64,000 nucleotides of DNA from Allokutzneria sp. NRRL B-24872 (GCF_002155965.1 NZ_MUMH01000010.1:1-64000), one strand, 5' to 3'; shown: positions 8,049-16,762, counted from the first letter of the stretch. Notes: generated from the sequence alone by a model not told the origin. Numbers and translations: made by a program.

Positions 8049-8258
8049 GCGAACGGCTCCTTTGACGCGTTGAACGCACTGAACGACCCGTTCAGGGCTC
8101 CCAGCGCACTAAACGGGTCGTTCAGGGCTCAAGCCCGCGAACCCCGCTGGCCACCACGCGAGCTCGCCGCGAATGCCGCGTTTGGTCCGTTGAACCACCT
8201 GAACGAGTCATTCAGTGCGTTCAAGTACCTGAATGAGTCATTCAGGGCTTCAGCGGCG
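8049..8258. repeat. 30-bp-period palindromic repeat array
   Basis: Seven 30-base units begin at 8049, 8079, 8109, 8139, 8169, 8199 and 8229. Four of them (8079, 8109, 8199, 8229) start with a 17-base palindrome: CTGAACGACCCGTTCAG, CTAAACGGGTCGTTCAG, CTGAACGAGTCATTCAG and CTGAATGAGTCATTCAG. The units at 8049 and 8169 share a second form (GCGAAYGSC...TTTG...CGTTGAAC). The unit at 8139 is degenerate. The array lies between a plus-strand operon end and a minus-strand gene end. A further pair with the same palindrome and the same 30-base spacing occurs at 44523-44569. Confidence 0.85.
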
Positions 8259-8283
8259 GCAGGCGGAGTGCGGCGCGGGTGGG

Positions 8284-8700
8284 TCAGCGGAGGGTGAGGG
8301 AGCAGGAGCCGGAGGCTCGGGTCTGCACACCGCGCACGGTCACGGTGAGGTCCAGCGTGTAAGTGCGTTTGTAGGGCCGGGTCTCGTTGGGCGCGCCGGT
8401 GCCCTTGACCAGGCGCACGCGCTCGCTCCACGTGCCGTTGCCGTTGGCCTTGGCACGACGCGGTTCGCCCAGGACGGCGGCGCCGAGCCCGTGGTCGGCC
8501 CACTCCTCGACGACGGCCTGGTCGACGCGGACCTCGATACCGGCCTTCTTCTGGTGGCCGGAGCTGGTCGCGGTGTAGCTCACGCTCCAGGTCGCGGCGT
8601 CGCAGACGGGCTTGATCGAAGCGGTGGTCGCGGCGTGCGCGGGTGTGGCGAACAGGGGCAGCAGCAGAACGGCGCCCAGCGGCGCGAGAAGCCTTGACAC
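8284..8700 (-). CDS. Secreted protein of unknown function
   Basis: A 138-residue protein. The GTG at 8700 was chosen because it places a typical signal peptide (VSRLLAPLGAVLLLPLFATPAHA, cleavage after AHA) at the N-terminus; the frame is open further upstream but encodes unlikely Arg-rich sequence. The mature part has two cysteines (KPVCDA and SGSCSL) that could form a disulphide, and a beta-rich pattern. No known family recognised. Confidence 0.72.
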   Translation of the reverse strand: MSRLLAPLGAVLLLPLFATPAHAATTASIKPVCDAATWSVSYTATSSGHQKKAGIEVRVDQAVVEEWADHGLGAAVLGEPRRAKANGNGTWSERVRLVKGTGAPNETRPYKRTYTLDLTVTVRGVQTRASGSCSLTLR

Positions 8701-8710
8701 GCCGCCGAAA

Positions 8711-9040
8711 CTAGCGCTCCGGTCCCTCCGGCGTCGCTCCACGAACGGGTGGTTCCAGGCGCAGCGTGGCGACGCCGCCGTCGAGGTCCACGGTGCTGTG
8801 CGGCGGAGCACCGTCGTCGGCGTCGTCGCGCATCATCGACTGGCTGGCGCGCTCATCGATCTTGTGCCGCTGCCCGGCGTCGAAGGCCGCCCCGAACTCG
8901 TCGAAGCCCACCTCGGCGAAGGTCGGGGAGGACGACCGCGAAAGCCACGGCAGCGCCCACAGCCCGAACCGCTCCAGCGCGGCGAGCACCACGAGCAGCA
9001 CGGCGAGCCCCGGCAGGGACAGCGCGAACAGCACTTCCAC
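8711..9040 (-). CDS. Small membrane-anchored protein (DUF6191-like)
   Basis: A 109-residue protein with one N-terminal membrane helix (LFALSLPGLAVLLVVLAALE) and a polar tail containing GFDEFGAAFDAGQRHKIDERASQSMMRD. This pattern is what I recall for the actinobacterial DUF6191 family; the assignment is from memory. Function unknown. It lies ten bases upstream of the secreted protein gene on the same strand, and 37 bases downstream of the anti-sigma gene. Confidence 0.75.
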   Translation of the reverse strand: MEVLFALSLPGLAVLLVVLAALERFGLWALPWLSRSSSPTFAEVGFDEFGAAFDAGQRHKIDERASQSMMRDDADDGAPPHSTVDLDGGVATLRLEPPVRGATPEGPER

Positions 9041-9077
9041 GCCGGGGCAACGGCCGGGACGACCAGGAAGTTCCAGA

Positions 9078-9797
9078 TCAGGCCACGGGCACGATCAGCA
9101 ACGGGGTGCTGGTCGGCTGCACGGACCCACCGGAGGGCTCCAAGGTGACACCGATCTTGCTGATACCGGAGGTCGGGAACACCATCGGCGCGTGCTTGCC
9201 GGAGTGCGTCCGCTCCATCAGACCGAGCGAGACGTACCCGGTGTCGGAGATCGACCACGCCTGGAGGTCGTTGCCGGGCCGGGGCGCGGGGACCTGGTCG
9301 CTGGCCAGGAACACGGCCTTGCCGAGCGCCTTGGAAGAGACGATCTTGCTGTTGCCAGCGACCTCGGTGCGCGCGTCGGCCGCCCCGACGATCGCGGTGA
9401 CCTGCTCGGCGAGCGCGCGCTCGCGGGTCAGCTCCTGGTTGGCCGTGAGCGCGCCGACGCCGAAGACCACGGCGGCGAGCACGCTGGCCGCCGCGAGCAG
9501 CGACACGACGGGCATCGCCCACTTCGGCCGGAGCTTCTGCACCACCGCGGCGGGCGGAGCGATCGGCGACAGCTGACGGGTCCTGGAGACCTCGGCGAGC
9601 ACCTTCGAGCGCAGGCCGGGCGGTGGTGCGGTGGCGGTGGCCATACCGAGGTGAGCCGCGGTGCGCTCCAGCTCCCTGGTCTCCTGCTCGCAGTCGGGGC
9701 AGACGGCCATGTGCCGTTCGAACTCGCGGCGCTCGATCTCGTCGAGCGCGTTCATCGCGTAGGCACCTGTCAGGGTGTGCACGTCCGGGTTCATCAC
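9078..9797 (-). CDS. rskA: Anti-sigma-K factor (RskA type)
   Basis: A 239-residue membrane anti-sigma factor. The N-terminal cytosolic anti-sigma domain carries the zinc motif HMAVCPDCEQE (His-x3-Cys-x2-Cys). A single membrane helix (about 95-117) follows, and the extracytoplasmic part is the RskA domain ending near PSGGSVQPTSTPLL. The GTG start overlaps the sigma factor stop by four bases, so the pair is made together. RskA-type proteins are released by regulated intramembrane proteolysis. The signal here is unknown, although the partner oxidoreductase and fasciclin genes suggest redox stress of the envelope. Confidence 0.92.
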   Translation of the reverse strand: MMNPDVHTLTGAYAMNALDEIERREFERHMAVCPDCEQETRELERTAAHLGMATATAPPPGLRSKVLAEVSRTRQLSPIAPPAAVVQKLRPKWAMPVVSLLAAASVLAAVVFGVGALTANQELTRERALAEQVTAIVGAADARTEVAGNSKIVSSKALGKAVFLASDQVPAPRPGNDLQAWSISDTGYVSLGLMERTHSGKHAPMVFPTSGISKIGVTLEPSGGSVQPTSTPLLIVPVA

Positions 9798-10387
9798 GCC
9801 ACCCCCAGGCAGTCGCGCATGCGGATCAGGCCGTCACGCAGTCGGGTCTTGATCGTGCCGAGCGGCGAGCTGAGCAGCTCAGCGACCTCTCGATAGGTGT
9901 AGCCCTGGTAGTACGCGAGCATCACGGCCTCGCGCTGCAGCTCGGTCAGCGTTGTCAGGCACACGCGCACCTGCTCGCGTTCCAGCCGCGCGGCGACCTG
10001 CTCGGAGACCTCGTCGAACGGGCGCTCGGTGTCCAGGCGCCCGGCGCGGTCCTCCCGGTCGGCGCTGGACTGCGCGGAGCGGACGCGGTCGACCGCGCGC
10101 CGATGCGCCACGGTCAGCGCCCAGGTCAGCACGGAACCCTTTTCCGGCGCGTACCGGGTCGCGGTGCGCCACAGCTCCACCAGCACCTCTTGGGCGACTT
10201 CCTCGGACTGCGCCTGGTCCCGCAGGACGCGCAGCACGACGCCGTAGATCGGCCCGGCGAGCACCTCGTACAGGCTGTTGAACGCGGCTTCGTCTCCACG
10301 AGCCACCTGCTGCATCAGTTCCTCGGGCGTCGGCGAGGGGACACCATCGCCGTGCAGCTGCCTCACGGCTCGTGCGCGATCGCGCAT
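9794..10387 (-). CDS. sigK: ECF RNA polymerase sigma factor, SigK type
   Basis: A 197-residue ECF sigma factor. Region 2 contains FNSLYEVLAGPIYGVVLRVLRDQAQSEEVAQEVLVELW and region 4 contains LTELQREAVMLAYYQGYTYREVAELLSSPLGTIKTRLRDGL. The ATG at 10387 is preferred because AAAGGGG lies just upstream; the frame extends a further eleven codons. It is coupled to the RskA gene by a four-base overlap and diverges from the molybdopterin oxidoreductase gene. The set matches the M. tuberculosis SigK system, where SigK drives fasciclin antigens MPT70/MPT83. Confidence 0.9.
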   Translation of the reverse strand: MRDRARAVRQLHGDGVPSPTPEELMQQVARGDEAAFNSLYEVLAGPIYGVVLRVLRDQAQSEEVAQEVLVELWRTATRYAPEKGSVLTWALTVAHRRAVDRVRSAQSSADREDRAGRLDTERPFDEVSEQVAARLEREQVRVCLTTLTELQREAVMLAYYQGYTYREVAELLSSPLGTIKTRLRDGLIRMRDCLGVA

Positions 10388-10431
10388 GACCACCCCTTTC
10401 GACCAGGCCGTCCTACCCATGTTCTTCGAGG

Positions 10432-10460
10432 CCGGTCCGGACCCGGATTGGTCGGACCGG
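10432..10460. promoter_or_regulatory. Dyad in the sigK / oxidoreductase divergent region
   Basis: CCGGTCCG (10432-10439) and CGGACCGG (10453-10460) form an 8-bp inverted repeat with a 13-base loop, upstream of sigK. A second self-complementary stretch, CGCGCGTACGCGCG, lies near 10505-10519. Either could be an operator, but there is no direct evidence. Confidence 0.3.
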
Positions 10461-10585
10461 ACGCTACTACGCCCGGGCAGGTTTCACGGAACGGTAAGGA
10501 ACCACGCGCGCGTACGCGCGTAGATTCCTTTGATGAGCGAAAAATCGCGTCGACTGACCCATTCGGGTGAGCTAAAAAATGGGAC

Positions 10586-10622
10586 CCATCCGCTCCCGGA
10601 CCCGCCGCGAATGCCCCATGTG
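10586..10622 (+). promoter_or_regulatory. Candidate SigK promoter with leaderless GTG start
   Basis: CCATCC at 10586-10591, a 16-base spacer, then CGAAT at 10608-10612. This fits the mycobacterial SigK consensus as I recall it (CCATCC, 16-17 bases, CCGAAT). The expected transcription start falls at about 10619-10621, on the in-frame GTG at 10620, which implies a leaderless message. No similar site was found in front of sigK on the other strand. Confidence 0.5.
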
Positions 10623-12146
10623 AGCAACGACCGGACAACCAAGCGAAAGGCAGCGCTCATCGGCGTCCTTTCCGCCGGTGTAGCGCTCGGAACAGCCGAG
10701 CTGGTCTCGGCGGCGACGGGGCCGAACTCCTCGCCCGTCACGGCGGTGGGCAGTTCGGCGATCGATCTCGCGCCGGTGTGGCTGAAAGACTTCGCGATCA
10801 GCACCTTCGGCAATTACGACAAACCCGTTCTGCTGGGCGGAATCCTCGTCGCGCTGGTGGTCTTCGCGGCTGTCGCGGGCATCGTGGCGGTACGCCGCTT
10901 CGCCGTCGGCGCAGTCATGATCGGCCTGCTCGGCGCTGTCGGCGCCCTTGCGGCGCTGACCAGGCCCTCGGCATCCCCGCTGGACGCGCTGCCCTCGCTG
11001 GCGGCGATCCTGGCGGGTGCCGCGGCACTGCACCTGCTGCTCGGAGGGGGTTCTTCCGCCGATTCACCCGACGGCTCACCGAGCCGCCGGAAATTCCTGA
11101 TCACCGGCACGGGGGCGGCCGTTTACGCCGCGCTCGGAGCCTCGGTCGGCCGAATTCTCCAGCAGCGGGCCGGCGATGTCGCAGAATCTCGGGCCGCGAT
11201 CAAGCTCCCGGCTCCCGTGAGCCCGGCGGCGGCCCGCCCGAACGGACACAGCTTCCCCATTCCCGGCCTGACCTCGTTCGAAACTCCGAACCGCGACTTT
11301 TATCGGGTGGACACCGCACTGGTCATTCCCGAGATCACTGCGGAGGAATGGACGCTTCGGATTCACGGGATGGTCGACAGGCCGGTGGAGCTGACCTTCG
11401 CCGACCTCATGGCGAAGCCGCTGATCGAGCGCGACATCACGCTCTGTTGCGTCTCCAACGAGGTCGGCGGGCCGTACGCCAGCACCGCGAGGTGGCTCGG
11501 CTTCCCGCTGGCGCAGCTGCTGCGCGAGGCGGGTGTCCAGGCCGGGGCGAACCAGCTCGTCGGCACCGACCACGCCGGGATGACCATCGGCACGCCGCTG
11601 GACGTGGTGCTGGACGGCCGCGAATCGCTGCTGGCCATCGGCATGAACGGCGAGCCGCTGTTGCCCACCAACGGTTTCCCGGTCCGGCAGCTCGTTCCGG
11701 GTCTCTTCGGCTACACCTCGGCCACCAAATGGCTGGTCGACCTCGAACTGACCACGTTCGACAAGTACGACGCCTACTGGACCGAACGCCAGTGGGACCC
11801 GATCGGCACGGTGCTCACCGCATCGCGGATCGACGTCCCCAAGCCCTTCGCCCAGGTTCCCGCGGGCCCGGTGACAGTCGCCGGTGTCGCTTGGGCGCAG
11901 CACAGGGGCATCGGCGCGGTGCAGTTCCGCGTCGACGGCGGTGAGTGGCAGTCAACCCAGCTCAGCACCGAGGTCAGCCCGGACACGTGGCGCCAGTGGC
12001 GCGCCAGCGTCCAGCTCGACAAGGGGCTGCACCGATTCGAGGTTCGCGCGGCCGACGGCCGCGGGGACTGGCAACCAGAAGAACGCACCAGGCCGTTCCC
12101 GCGCGGTGCCACCGGATGGCACTCCGTCGCGGTCACGGTCACCTGA
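10620..12146 (+). CDS. Membrane-anchored molybdopterin-dependent oxidoreductase (sulfite-oxidase family)
   Basis: A 508-residue protein. The N-terminal part has several membrane helices, then RRKFLITGTGAAVYAALGASVG, a twin-arginine-like segment leading to the external domain. The catalytic domain contains ERDITLCCVSNEVGG; Cys277 just before VSNE is the expected molybdenum ligand, followed by RWLGFPLAQLLREAG. The C-terminal part is the Ig-like dimerisation domain of sulfite oxidases. The start is uncertain: ATG at 10611 and an earlier ATG at 10530 are in frame, but the promoter match favours GTG 10620. It diverges from sigK and precedes the fasciclin gene by 16 bases, so it is a likely SigK target. 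Substrate unknown. Confidence 0.88.
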   Translation: MSNDRTTKRKAALIGVLSAGVALGTAELVSAATGPNSSPVTAVGSSAIDLAPVWLKDFAISTFGNYDKPVLLGGILVALVVFAAVAGIVAVRRFAVGAVMIGLLGAVGALAALTRPSASPLDALPSLAAILAGAAALHLLLGGGSSADSPDGSPSRRKFLITGTGAAVYAALGASVGRILQQRAGDVAESRAAIKLPAPVSPAAARPNGHSFPIPGLTSFETPNRDFYRVDTALVIPEITAEEWTLRIHGMVDRPVELTFADLMAKPLIERDITLCCVSNEVGGPYASTARWLGFPLAQLLREAGVQAGANQLVGTDHAGMTIGTPLDVVLDGRESLLAIGMNGEPLLPTNGFPVRQLVPGLFGYTSATKWLVDLELTTFDKYDAYWTERQWDPIGTVLTASRIDVPKPFAQVPAGPVTVAGVAWAQHRGIGAVQFRVDGGEWQSTQLSTEVSPDTWRQWRASVQLDKGLHRFEVRAADGRGDWQPEERTRPFPRGATGWHSVAVTVT

Positions 12147-12162
12147 TGAAGGAGAAACCACC

Positions 12163-12792
12163 ATGCAGTTCAAGCGCACCGCCTTCCTCGCCGCCACCGC
12201 CGCCGTCTCGGTCCTCGGCCTGACCGCGTGTTCGGGCGGCATGGACACCCCGCCCGCCGCGTCCTCCTCCGCCCAGGCGCCGTCGTCGGCCGCGCCGATG
12301 ACCACCAGCGCCACCATGGCCTCCGGCGAGTTCGGCTCGGCGTGCGCCTCGGTTCCCAAGGACGGTCCCGGCAGCTTCTCCGGCATGGCCAAGGACCCGG
12401 TCGCCACGGCGGCGAGCAACAACCCGGCGCTGTCCACCCTGGTCACCGCGGTCACCAAGGCCAAGCTGGGCGACACCCTGAACACCGCGAAGGACATCAC
12501 CGTCTTCGCGCCGGCCAACGGCGCCTTCGACAAGATCCCGAAGGCCGACCTGGACAAGGTGCTCGCCGACAACGCCACGCTGACCAAGATCCTGACCTAC
12601 CACGTGGTCCCGAAGCGGCTCACCCCCGCCGACCTCGCGTCCGGCAACTTCGAGACGCTGCAGAAGGGCATGGTCAAGACCTCGGGCTCCGGCTCCTCGT
12701 TCAAGGTCAACGACGCGAACGTGGTCTGCGGCAACGTGCAGACCGCCAACGCCACCGTCTACATCATCGACGGCGTGCTGATGCCGAGCTAG
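12163..12792 (+). CDS. Fasciclin-domain lipoprotein (MPT83/MPT70-like)
   Basis: A 209-residue lipoprotein. The signal peptide ends in lipobox LTAC, followed by a Ser/Ala/Pro-rich linker and one fasciclin domain (DITVFAPANGAFDKIP, ILTYHVVPKRLTP, ending YIIDGVLMPS). An AAGGAG site (12149-12154) precedes the ATG. It follows the oxidoreductase by 16 bases. In mycobacteria the homologues MPT70 and MPT83 are the main SigK targets, so gene order supports SigK control here. The role is probably adhesion or envelope interaction; not shown by sequence. Confidence 0.93.
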   Translation: MQFKRTAFLAATAAVSVLGLTACSGGMDTPPAASSSAQAPSSAAPMTTSATMASGEFGSACASVPKDGPGSFSGMAKDPVATAASNNPALSTLVTAVTKAKLGDTLNTAKDITVFAPANGAFDKIPKADLDKVLADNATLTKILTYHVVPKRLTPADLASGNFETLQKGMVKTSGSGSSFKVNDANVVCGNVQTANATVYIIDGVLMPS

Positions 12793-12814
12793 TTCTCGCG
12801 CACCGCAACCGAAG

Positions 12815-12848
12815 AGCCCCGGCGTTCCTCCCACGCGCCGGGGCTTTC
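12815..12848 (+). terminator. Intrinsic terminator between convergent genes
   Basis: AGCCCCGGCG (12815-12824) pairs with CGCCGGGGCT (12836-12845) around an 11-base loop and is followed by TTT. It sits directly after the fasciclin gene and before the end of the opposing lipoprotein gene, so it can serve both. Confidence 0.8.
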
Positions 12849-12851
12849 GGC

Positions 12852-13193
12852 TCAGCTGATGACGACGGTGACCGAGGCGCCCTCGGCGCTGGTGGGGATC
12901 TTCGTCTTCCCGGGCGAGATCGCGCGGTACTGCCACTCCTTGTCCGCCTGGAGGTGCAGCCGCACGTAGGCGTCCTTCACCAGCGGAGCGCCTTCACTCG
13001 GCGGCACGGAGATCACCTCGCCGACCTTCAGCGCGACCTCGCCGGTCTGTCCTTTCGCAACGGTCACGGTGGGCGGTTTCTCCTGCGGCTTCTCCTGGGA
13101 CGGCGAGGGCGCTGGCTCGTTCGGCTGCGCGTTCGCGCCACAGCCGCTGACGGCCAGGACCAGGGCACCGATGAGGAACAGTGTCGCTCTCAT
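12852..13193 (-). CDS. Small lipoprotein of unknown function
   Basis: A 113-residue protein with a signal peptide ending in lipobox VSGC, a Pro/Glu/Lys-rich linker (about 24-45) and a short beta-rich domain containing ALKVGEVISVPPSEGAP and ending SVTVVIS. No family recognised. It ends against the terminator shared with the fasciclin gene and lies 24 bases downstream of the transhydrogenase gene on the same strand, so it may be co-transcribed with it. Confidence 0.75.
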   Translation of the reverse strand: MRATLFLIGALVLAVSGCGANAQPNEPAPSPSQEKPQEKPPTVTVAKGQTGEVALKVGEVISVPPSEGAPLVKDAYVRLHLQADKEWQYRAISPGKTKIPTSAEGASVTVVIS

Positions 13194-13217
13194 GTGGAGT
13201 GGACGGACCGGGCCGCG

Positions 13218-14489
13218 TCACCAGTTGCTCAGCGACTCCTCGAAGATTTCACAGATGGCTTCACCGGTGACCTGTCGCGGAGCCACGTTGAGCAGCCGCT
13301 GCTGCTTGAGCGTGCCATCCACCAGCGCCGGAATGTCCTGCTCGGTGTAGCCCACGGCGCTGATCCCGTTGGGAATGCCGATGTCGCGCATGAGCACCGT
13401 CAGCACGGCGGGCAGCTTCTCCCTCGGGTTCGGCTCGGCGTCAGCGGTGGCCGCGTCCAGCAGCCGCGCGGCGTGCACGTGCCGCTCTGGATCGGTGGGG
13501 AAGGTAAAGCGGAACGCTGCGGGCGCGGTCAGCGACACGGACTGCCCGTGCGGCACCATCGGCTCGCCCTGCGGGTACCCGGCGGGCCGGTAGTCGCGCA
13601 CGCGCCCGGCGATCGGATACGCGCAGGCGTGCGGGATGTGCACGCCCGCGTTGCCGAAGCCCATTCCGGCCATGGTCGCGGCGAGCATCATGTCCGTGCG
13701 TGCCTTCAGGTCGTTTCCGTTGAGCACTGCACGCCGGAAAGCCTTGCTCAGCAAGGAAAGCGTCTTCTCCGTCCACACGTCGGAGATCGGGTTGGAGCCG
13801 CAGTAGGGCACGCGCTCCTCCGCCTTCTTCTTGGCGAAGGTGTCGTAGGGTCGCGCGGTGTAGGACTCCAGCGCGTGGCACAGCACGTCCATCCCGGACG
13901 CGGCGGTGACCTCGGGCGGCATGCTCAGCGTGGCCAGGGGGTCCACCACGGCCAGCGAGGGGCGCAGGCGGGGGTGGCTGATCCCGGCCTTCACGTGCAG
14001 GCTCAGCAGGTCGAGCACGCACACCGGGGTGCTCTCCGCCCCGGTCCCGGCCGTGGTCGGCACCGCGATCAGCGGCTTCAGCGGGCCGGGCGGCGCCATG
14101 CCCTTGCCGATCGGCTTGTTGACGTAGTCGAGCACGTCGGCGGGGTGGCTGGTCATCAGGTTCATCGCCTTGGCCGTGTCGATCACCGATCCCCCGCCGA
14201 CCGCGACGAACGCCTGCCAGTCCTCTTGTGCGGCAAAGGAAACCGCTTCCGCGAAGCTGACATCGGTGGGCTCGACCCGCACCCCGTCGTACACCGCGAC
14301 GGTCACCCCGGCGGCCTCGATGGCCGAAGCCACGCGCGCGGGGAAGCCGGTGCCCGCGACCCCGGCGTCGGTGACCACGAGCGCGGACCGCACGCCCAGC
14401 TGCGCCAGCTCGAACCCGATCTCCTCGGCAGCGCCCGGCCCGAACTTCAGCGGCGGAGCACCCCACGTGAACACGCTCTCCGTAACCAC
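13218..14489 (-). CDS. Hydroxyacid-oxoacid transhydrogenase (iron-type alcohol dehydrogenase family)
   Basis: A 423-residue protein of the ADHFE1/HOT branch of group III alcohol dehydrogenases, which transfers hydride between 4-hydroxybutyrate and 2-oxoglutarate. The cofactor motif is VGGGSVIDTAKAMN, followed by PTTAGTGAE. Metal ligands are expected in GMDVLCHALESY and HIPHACAYPIAG. The long insert with AKKKAEERVPYCGSNPISD is characteristic of the HOT branch. The start is GTG at 14489. Full length. A link to the butyrate-level enzymes at 368-4491 is conceivable but only by inference. Confidence 0.85.
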   Translation of the reverse strand: MVTESVFTWGAPPLKFGPGAAEEIGFELAQLGVRSALVVTDAGVAGTGFPARVASAIEAAGVTVAVYDGVRVEPTDVSFAEAVSFAAQEDWQAFVAVGGGSVIDTAKAMNLMTSHPADVLDYVNKPIGKGMAPPGPLKPLIAVPTTAGTGAESTPVCVLDLLSLHVKAGISHPRLRPSLAVVDPLATLSMPPEVTAASGMDVLCHALESYTARPYDTFAKKKAEERVPYCGSNPISDVWTEKTLSLLSKAFRRAVLNGNDLKARTDMMLAATMAGMGFGNAGVHIPHACAYPIAGRVRDYRPAGYPQGEPMVPHGQSVSLTAPAAFRFTFPTDPERHVHAARLLDAATADAEPNPREKLPAVLTVLMRDIGIPNGISAVGYTEQDIPALVDGTLKQQRLLNVAPRQVTGEAICEIFEESLSNW

Positions 14490-14560
14490 TCGGCCACCCT
14501 ACTCACACGTTCCACCGGTCGATTGATGTCGCGGCGCGCAAGCGCACCGAGGATCAACGC

Positions 14561-16678
14561 ATGCACACGCTCCACTGGCTGCTCGTTCCGGCGCTCACGC
14601 TGTCCTCGACGGCCATCCCCACGTCCGAGCACGGCGTCCCGCACGTCGTCGCGAGCGACCACGCGGGCCTCGGTCGCGGCATCGGCCACGCCCAGGCGCG
14701 CGACCACCTCTGCGCGCTCGGCCAGATCTTCTTGTCCACCAGGGGTGAGCTGGCCGAACACTTCGGCGAGGAGCGCACGGCGGCCACCCCGCCGCAGGGC
14801 AACGTCGCCTCCGACGTGTACACCCGCGACCTCATCGCCCGCCGCGTCGTCGAACGCATCGTCGCGCAGCCAGCGCCGGTCGGCCCCTCCGAGGACGTCC
14901 GCGCGCTCACCAGGGGCTACGCAGAGGGCTACAACCGGTTTTTGGCCGAGACCAAGCAGAACTGCCGTGGACTGACTCGAATCACCGAAATGGACGTCCA
15001 CCGCCTGAAGTACATCAGCGCGCAGGACGGAGCGATCCGCGCGCTCGGCGGCATCGTCACCGCGACCCCACCGAGCCGCCCGCAGGCACCGCAGAGGCCG
15101 TCCGCCCCGGAGATTCCCCGTGGTAGCAACGCGATCGCCGCGGGCAAGGTGTTCTTGGGCAACCCGCACGTCCCGTGGCGCGGGATCGCGTCCTTCTGGC
15201 AGGCGCGGTTGACCATCCCCGGCAAGCTCGACGTGGACGGGGCGAGCCTGCTCGGAACGCCCGAGACCGTCGCGGGCTACACGCGTCACACCGCTTGGGC
15301 CGCAACGATCGCGACGTCGCTGAGCTACGCGCTGGCCGAGGTGAAGCTCGTCCCTGGCGACCCGACCGCGTACACAGTGGACGGTCGCGTGGAGCGGATG
15401 ACAGAGCACAAGATCACCGTCGACGTGCGCGGTGGCAAGCCGGAGACCCGTTCGCTGTGGTCCACCCGCTACGGCCCGGTGATCACCTCCATGGTGGTCA
15501 GCCCGTGGCTCGGCGAGCGCGCCGCGGAACGACTCGATTGGACCGCCGAGCGAGCTTTCGTGCTCGTCGACGCGAACGCGAAGTCGTTGCGGGGAGCCAA
15601 CTCCATGGTGGAGTTCCCTCGCGCTGAGTCGGTCGAGGACCTGCGGAGGTCGATCTTCGCCAACGGCGGCATGTCCTACGCGAACGTGGTGGCGAGCGAC
15701 CGGCACGGCAAGGGGCTCTTCGCCAACGTCCAGGCCGTCCCGCACATCACCGACGCGCACGCCCGCCGCTGCAACACCGCCAAGGGACGCGAGCTGTTCG
15801 AGCGCGCGGGCCTGCCCGTGCTGGACGGCTCGCGAGCGGACTGCGCGCCCGGTACCGACCGCGATTCCCTTGTGCCAGGCACGTTCGGCGCGCACCGCAT
15901 GCCCAACCTCATCAGCACCGATCAGCTGTCGAACTCCAACGACTCGCACTGGCTGACCAGCGTGAAGCAGCCCCTCAACGGCTTCCCCCGCGTCTTCGGC
16001 ACCGAGGGGACCGCACGCTCACCGCGCACGCGCTTCGGCCTCCAGGAGCGCGTGACAAGCCTTCGCGACGCACAGGAGATGGTGCTGTCCAACCGATCCT
16101 TCATGGGCGAGCTGGCCGTAGACGACGTGCTGCGCATGTGCAAGTCCATGCCGCAGCACGAGAAAGCCTGTGACGCGCTCGCGAAGTGGGATCGCCGCAA
16201 CGATCTCGACAGCCGTGGCGCCCTGCTGTTCGACGAGTTCTGGCAGGAGATCGGCGACATCCCTTGGCTGATCCCGTTCAACCCCGCCGACCCCGTCCGC
16301 ACTCCGCGCGCGCTCGACATCGACAACCCGCGCGTGCGGGCCGCCTTCACCAAGGCCGTCACCTCGCTCGGCCACGCGCCCGACGCACCAGTCCGTGATC
16401 ACCAGTTCGCCTTGAACAGCAAGGGAAAACGCGTCCCGATGCACGGCGGGGACAACGCGCTCGGTGTCTACAACCTCATCGAGACCACGTCGGAGGGCCA
16501 GGCGGTCGGCGGCACCAGCTTCCTGTTCGCGGTGCGGTTCACCGGAAACGCGTGCCCAGAAGCACGAACGATCTTGGCGAACTCGCAGTCCAGCAACCCG
16601 GCTTCGCCGCACTTCTCCGACCAGACCGAGCTGTTCGCGGCCAAGCGGTGGCTGCCGGGGCGGCTGTGCCGGGGCTGA
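14561..16678 (+). CDS. Penicillin/AHL acylase-family Ntn-hydrolase
   Basis: A 705-residue precursor of an N-terminal-nucleophile amidase. A short hydrophobic N-terminus suggests export. The alpha part contains HGVPHVVASDHAGLGRGIGHAQARDHL. Self-cleavage is expected before Ser189 in PRGSNAIAA, which would become the beta-chain nucleophile. HxPW follows (GNPHVPWRG), as in PvdQ/QuiP-type acylases. Family substrates include acyl-homoserine lactones, beta-lactams and lipopeptides; the actual one cannot be told from sequence. It starts a block of secreted enzymes and diverges from the transhydrogenase gene. Confidence 0.87.
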   Translation: MHTLHWLLVPALTLSSTAIPTSEHGVPHVVASDHAGLGRGIGHAQARDHLCALGQIFLSTRGELAEHFGEERTAATPPQGNVASDVYTRDLIARRVVERIVAQPAPVGPSEDVRALTRGYAEGYNRFLAETKQNCRGLTRITEMDVHRLKYISAQDGAIRALGGIVTATPPSRPQAPQRPSAPEIPRGSNAIAAGKVFLGNPHVPWRGIASFWQARLTIPGKLDVDGASLLGTPETVAGYTRHTAWAATIATSLSYALAEVKLVPGDPTAYTVDGRVERMTEHKITVDVRGGKPETRSLWSTRYGPVITSMVVSPWLGERAAERLDWTAERAFVLVDANAKSLRGANSMVEFPRAESVEDLRRSIFANGGMSYANVVASDRHGKGLFANVQAVPHITDAHARRCNTAKGRELFERAGLPVLDGSRADCAPGTDRDSLVPGTFGAHRMPNLISTDQLSNSNDSHWLTSVKQPLNGFPRVFGTEGTARSPRTRFGLQERVTSLRDAQEMVLSNRSFMGELAVDDVLRMCKSMPQHEKACDALAKWDRRNDLDSRGALLFDEFWQEIGDIPWLIPFNPADPVRTPRALDIDNPRVRAAFTKAVTSLGHAPDAPVRDHQFALNSKGKRVPMHGGDNALGVYNLIETTSEGQAVGGTSFLFAVRFTGNACPEARTILANSQSSNPASPHFSDQTELFAAKRWLPGRLCRG

Positions 16679-16762
16679 CCACTCGATCACGCTATTGACC
16701 CGGAGTACATGAACGGTCACGATCCGAAGTAACCCCTGCTCAACCCAGGTTACGAGGACCCC

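Noticed and set aside
8049-8258. CRISPR array
   Set aside because: The period is 30 bases with no unique spacers between repeats and no cas genes; units are diverged palindromes.
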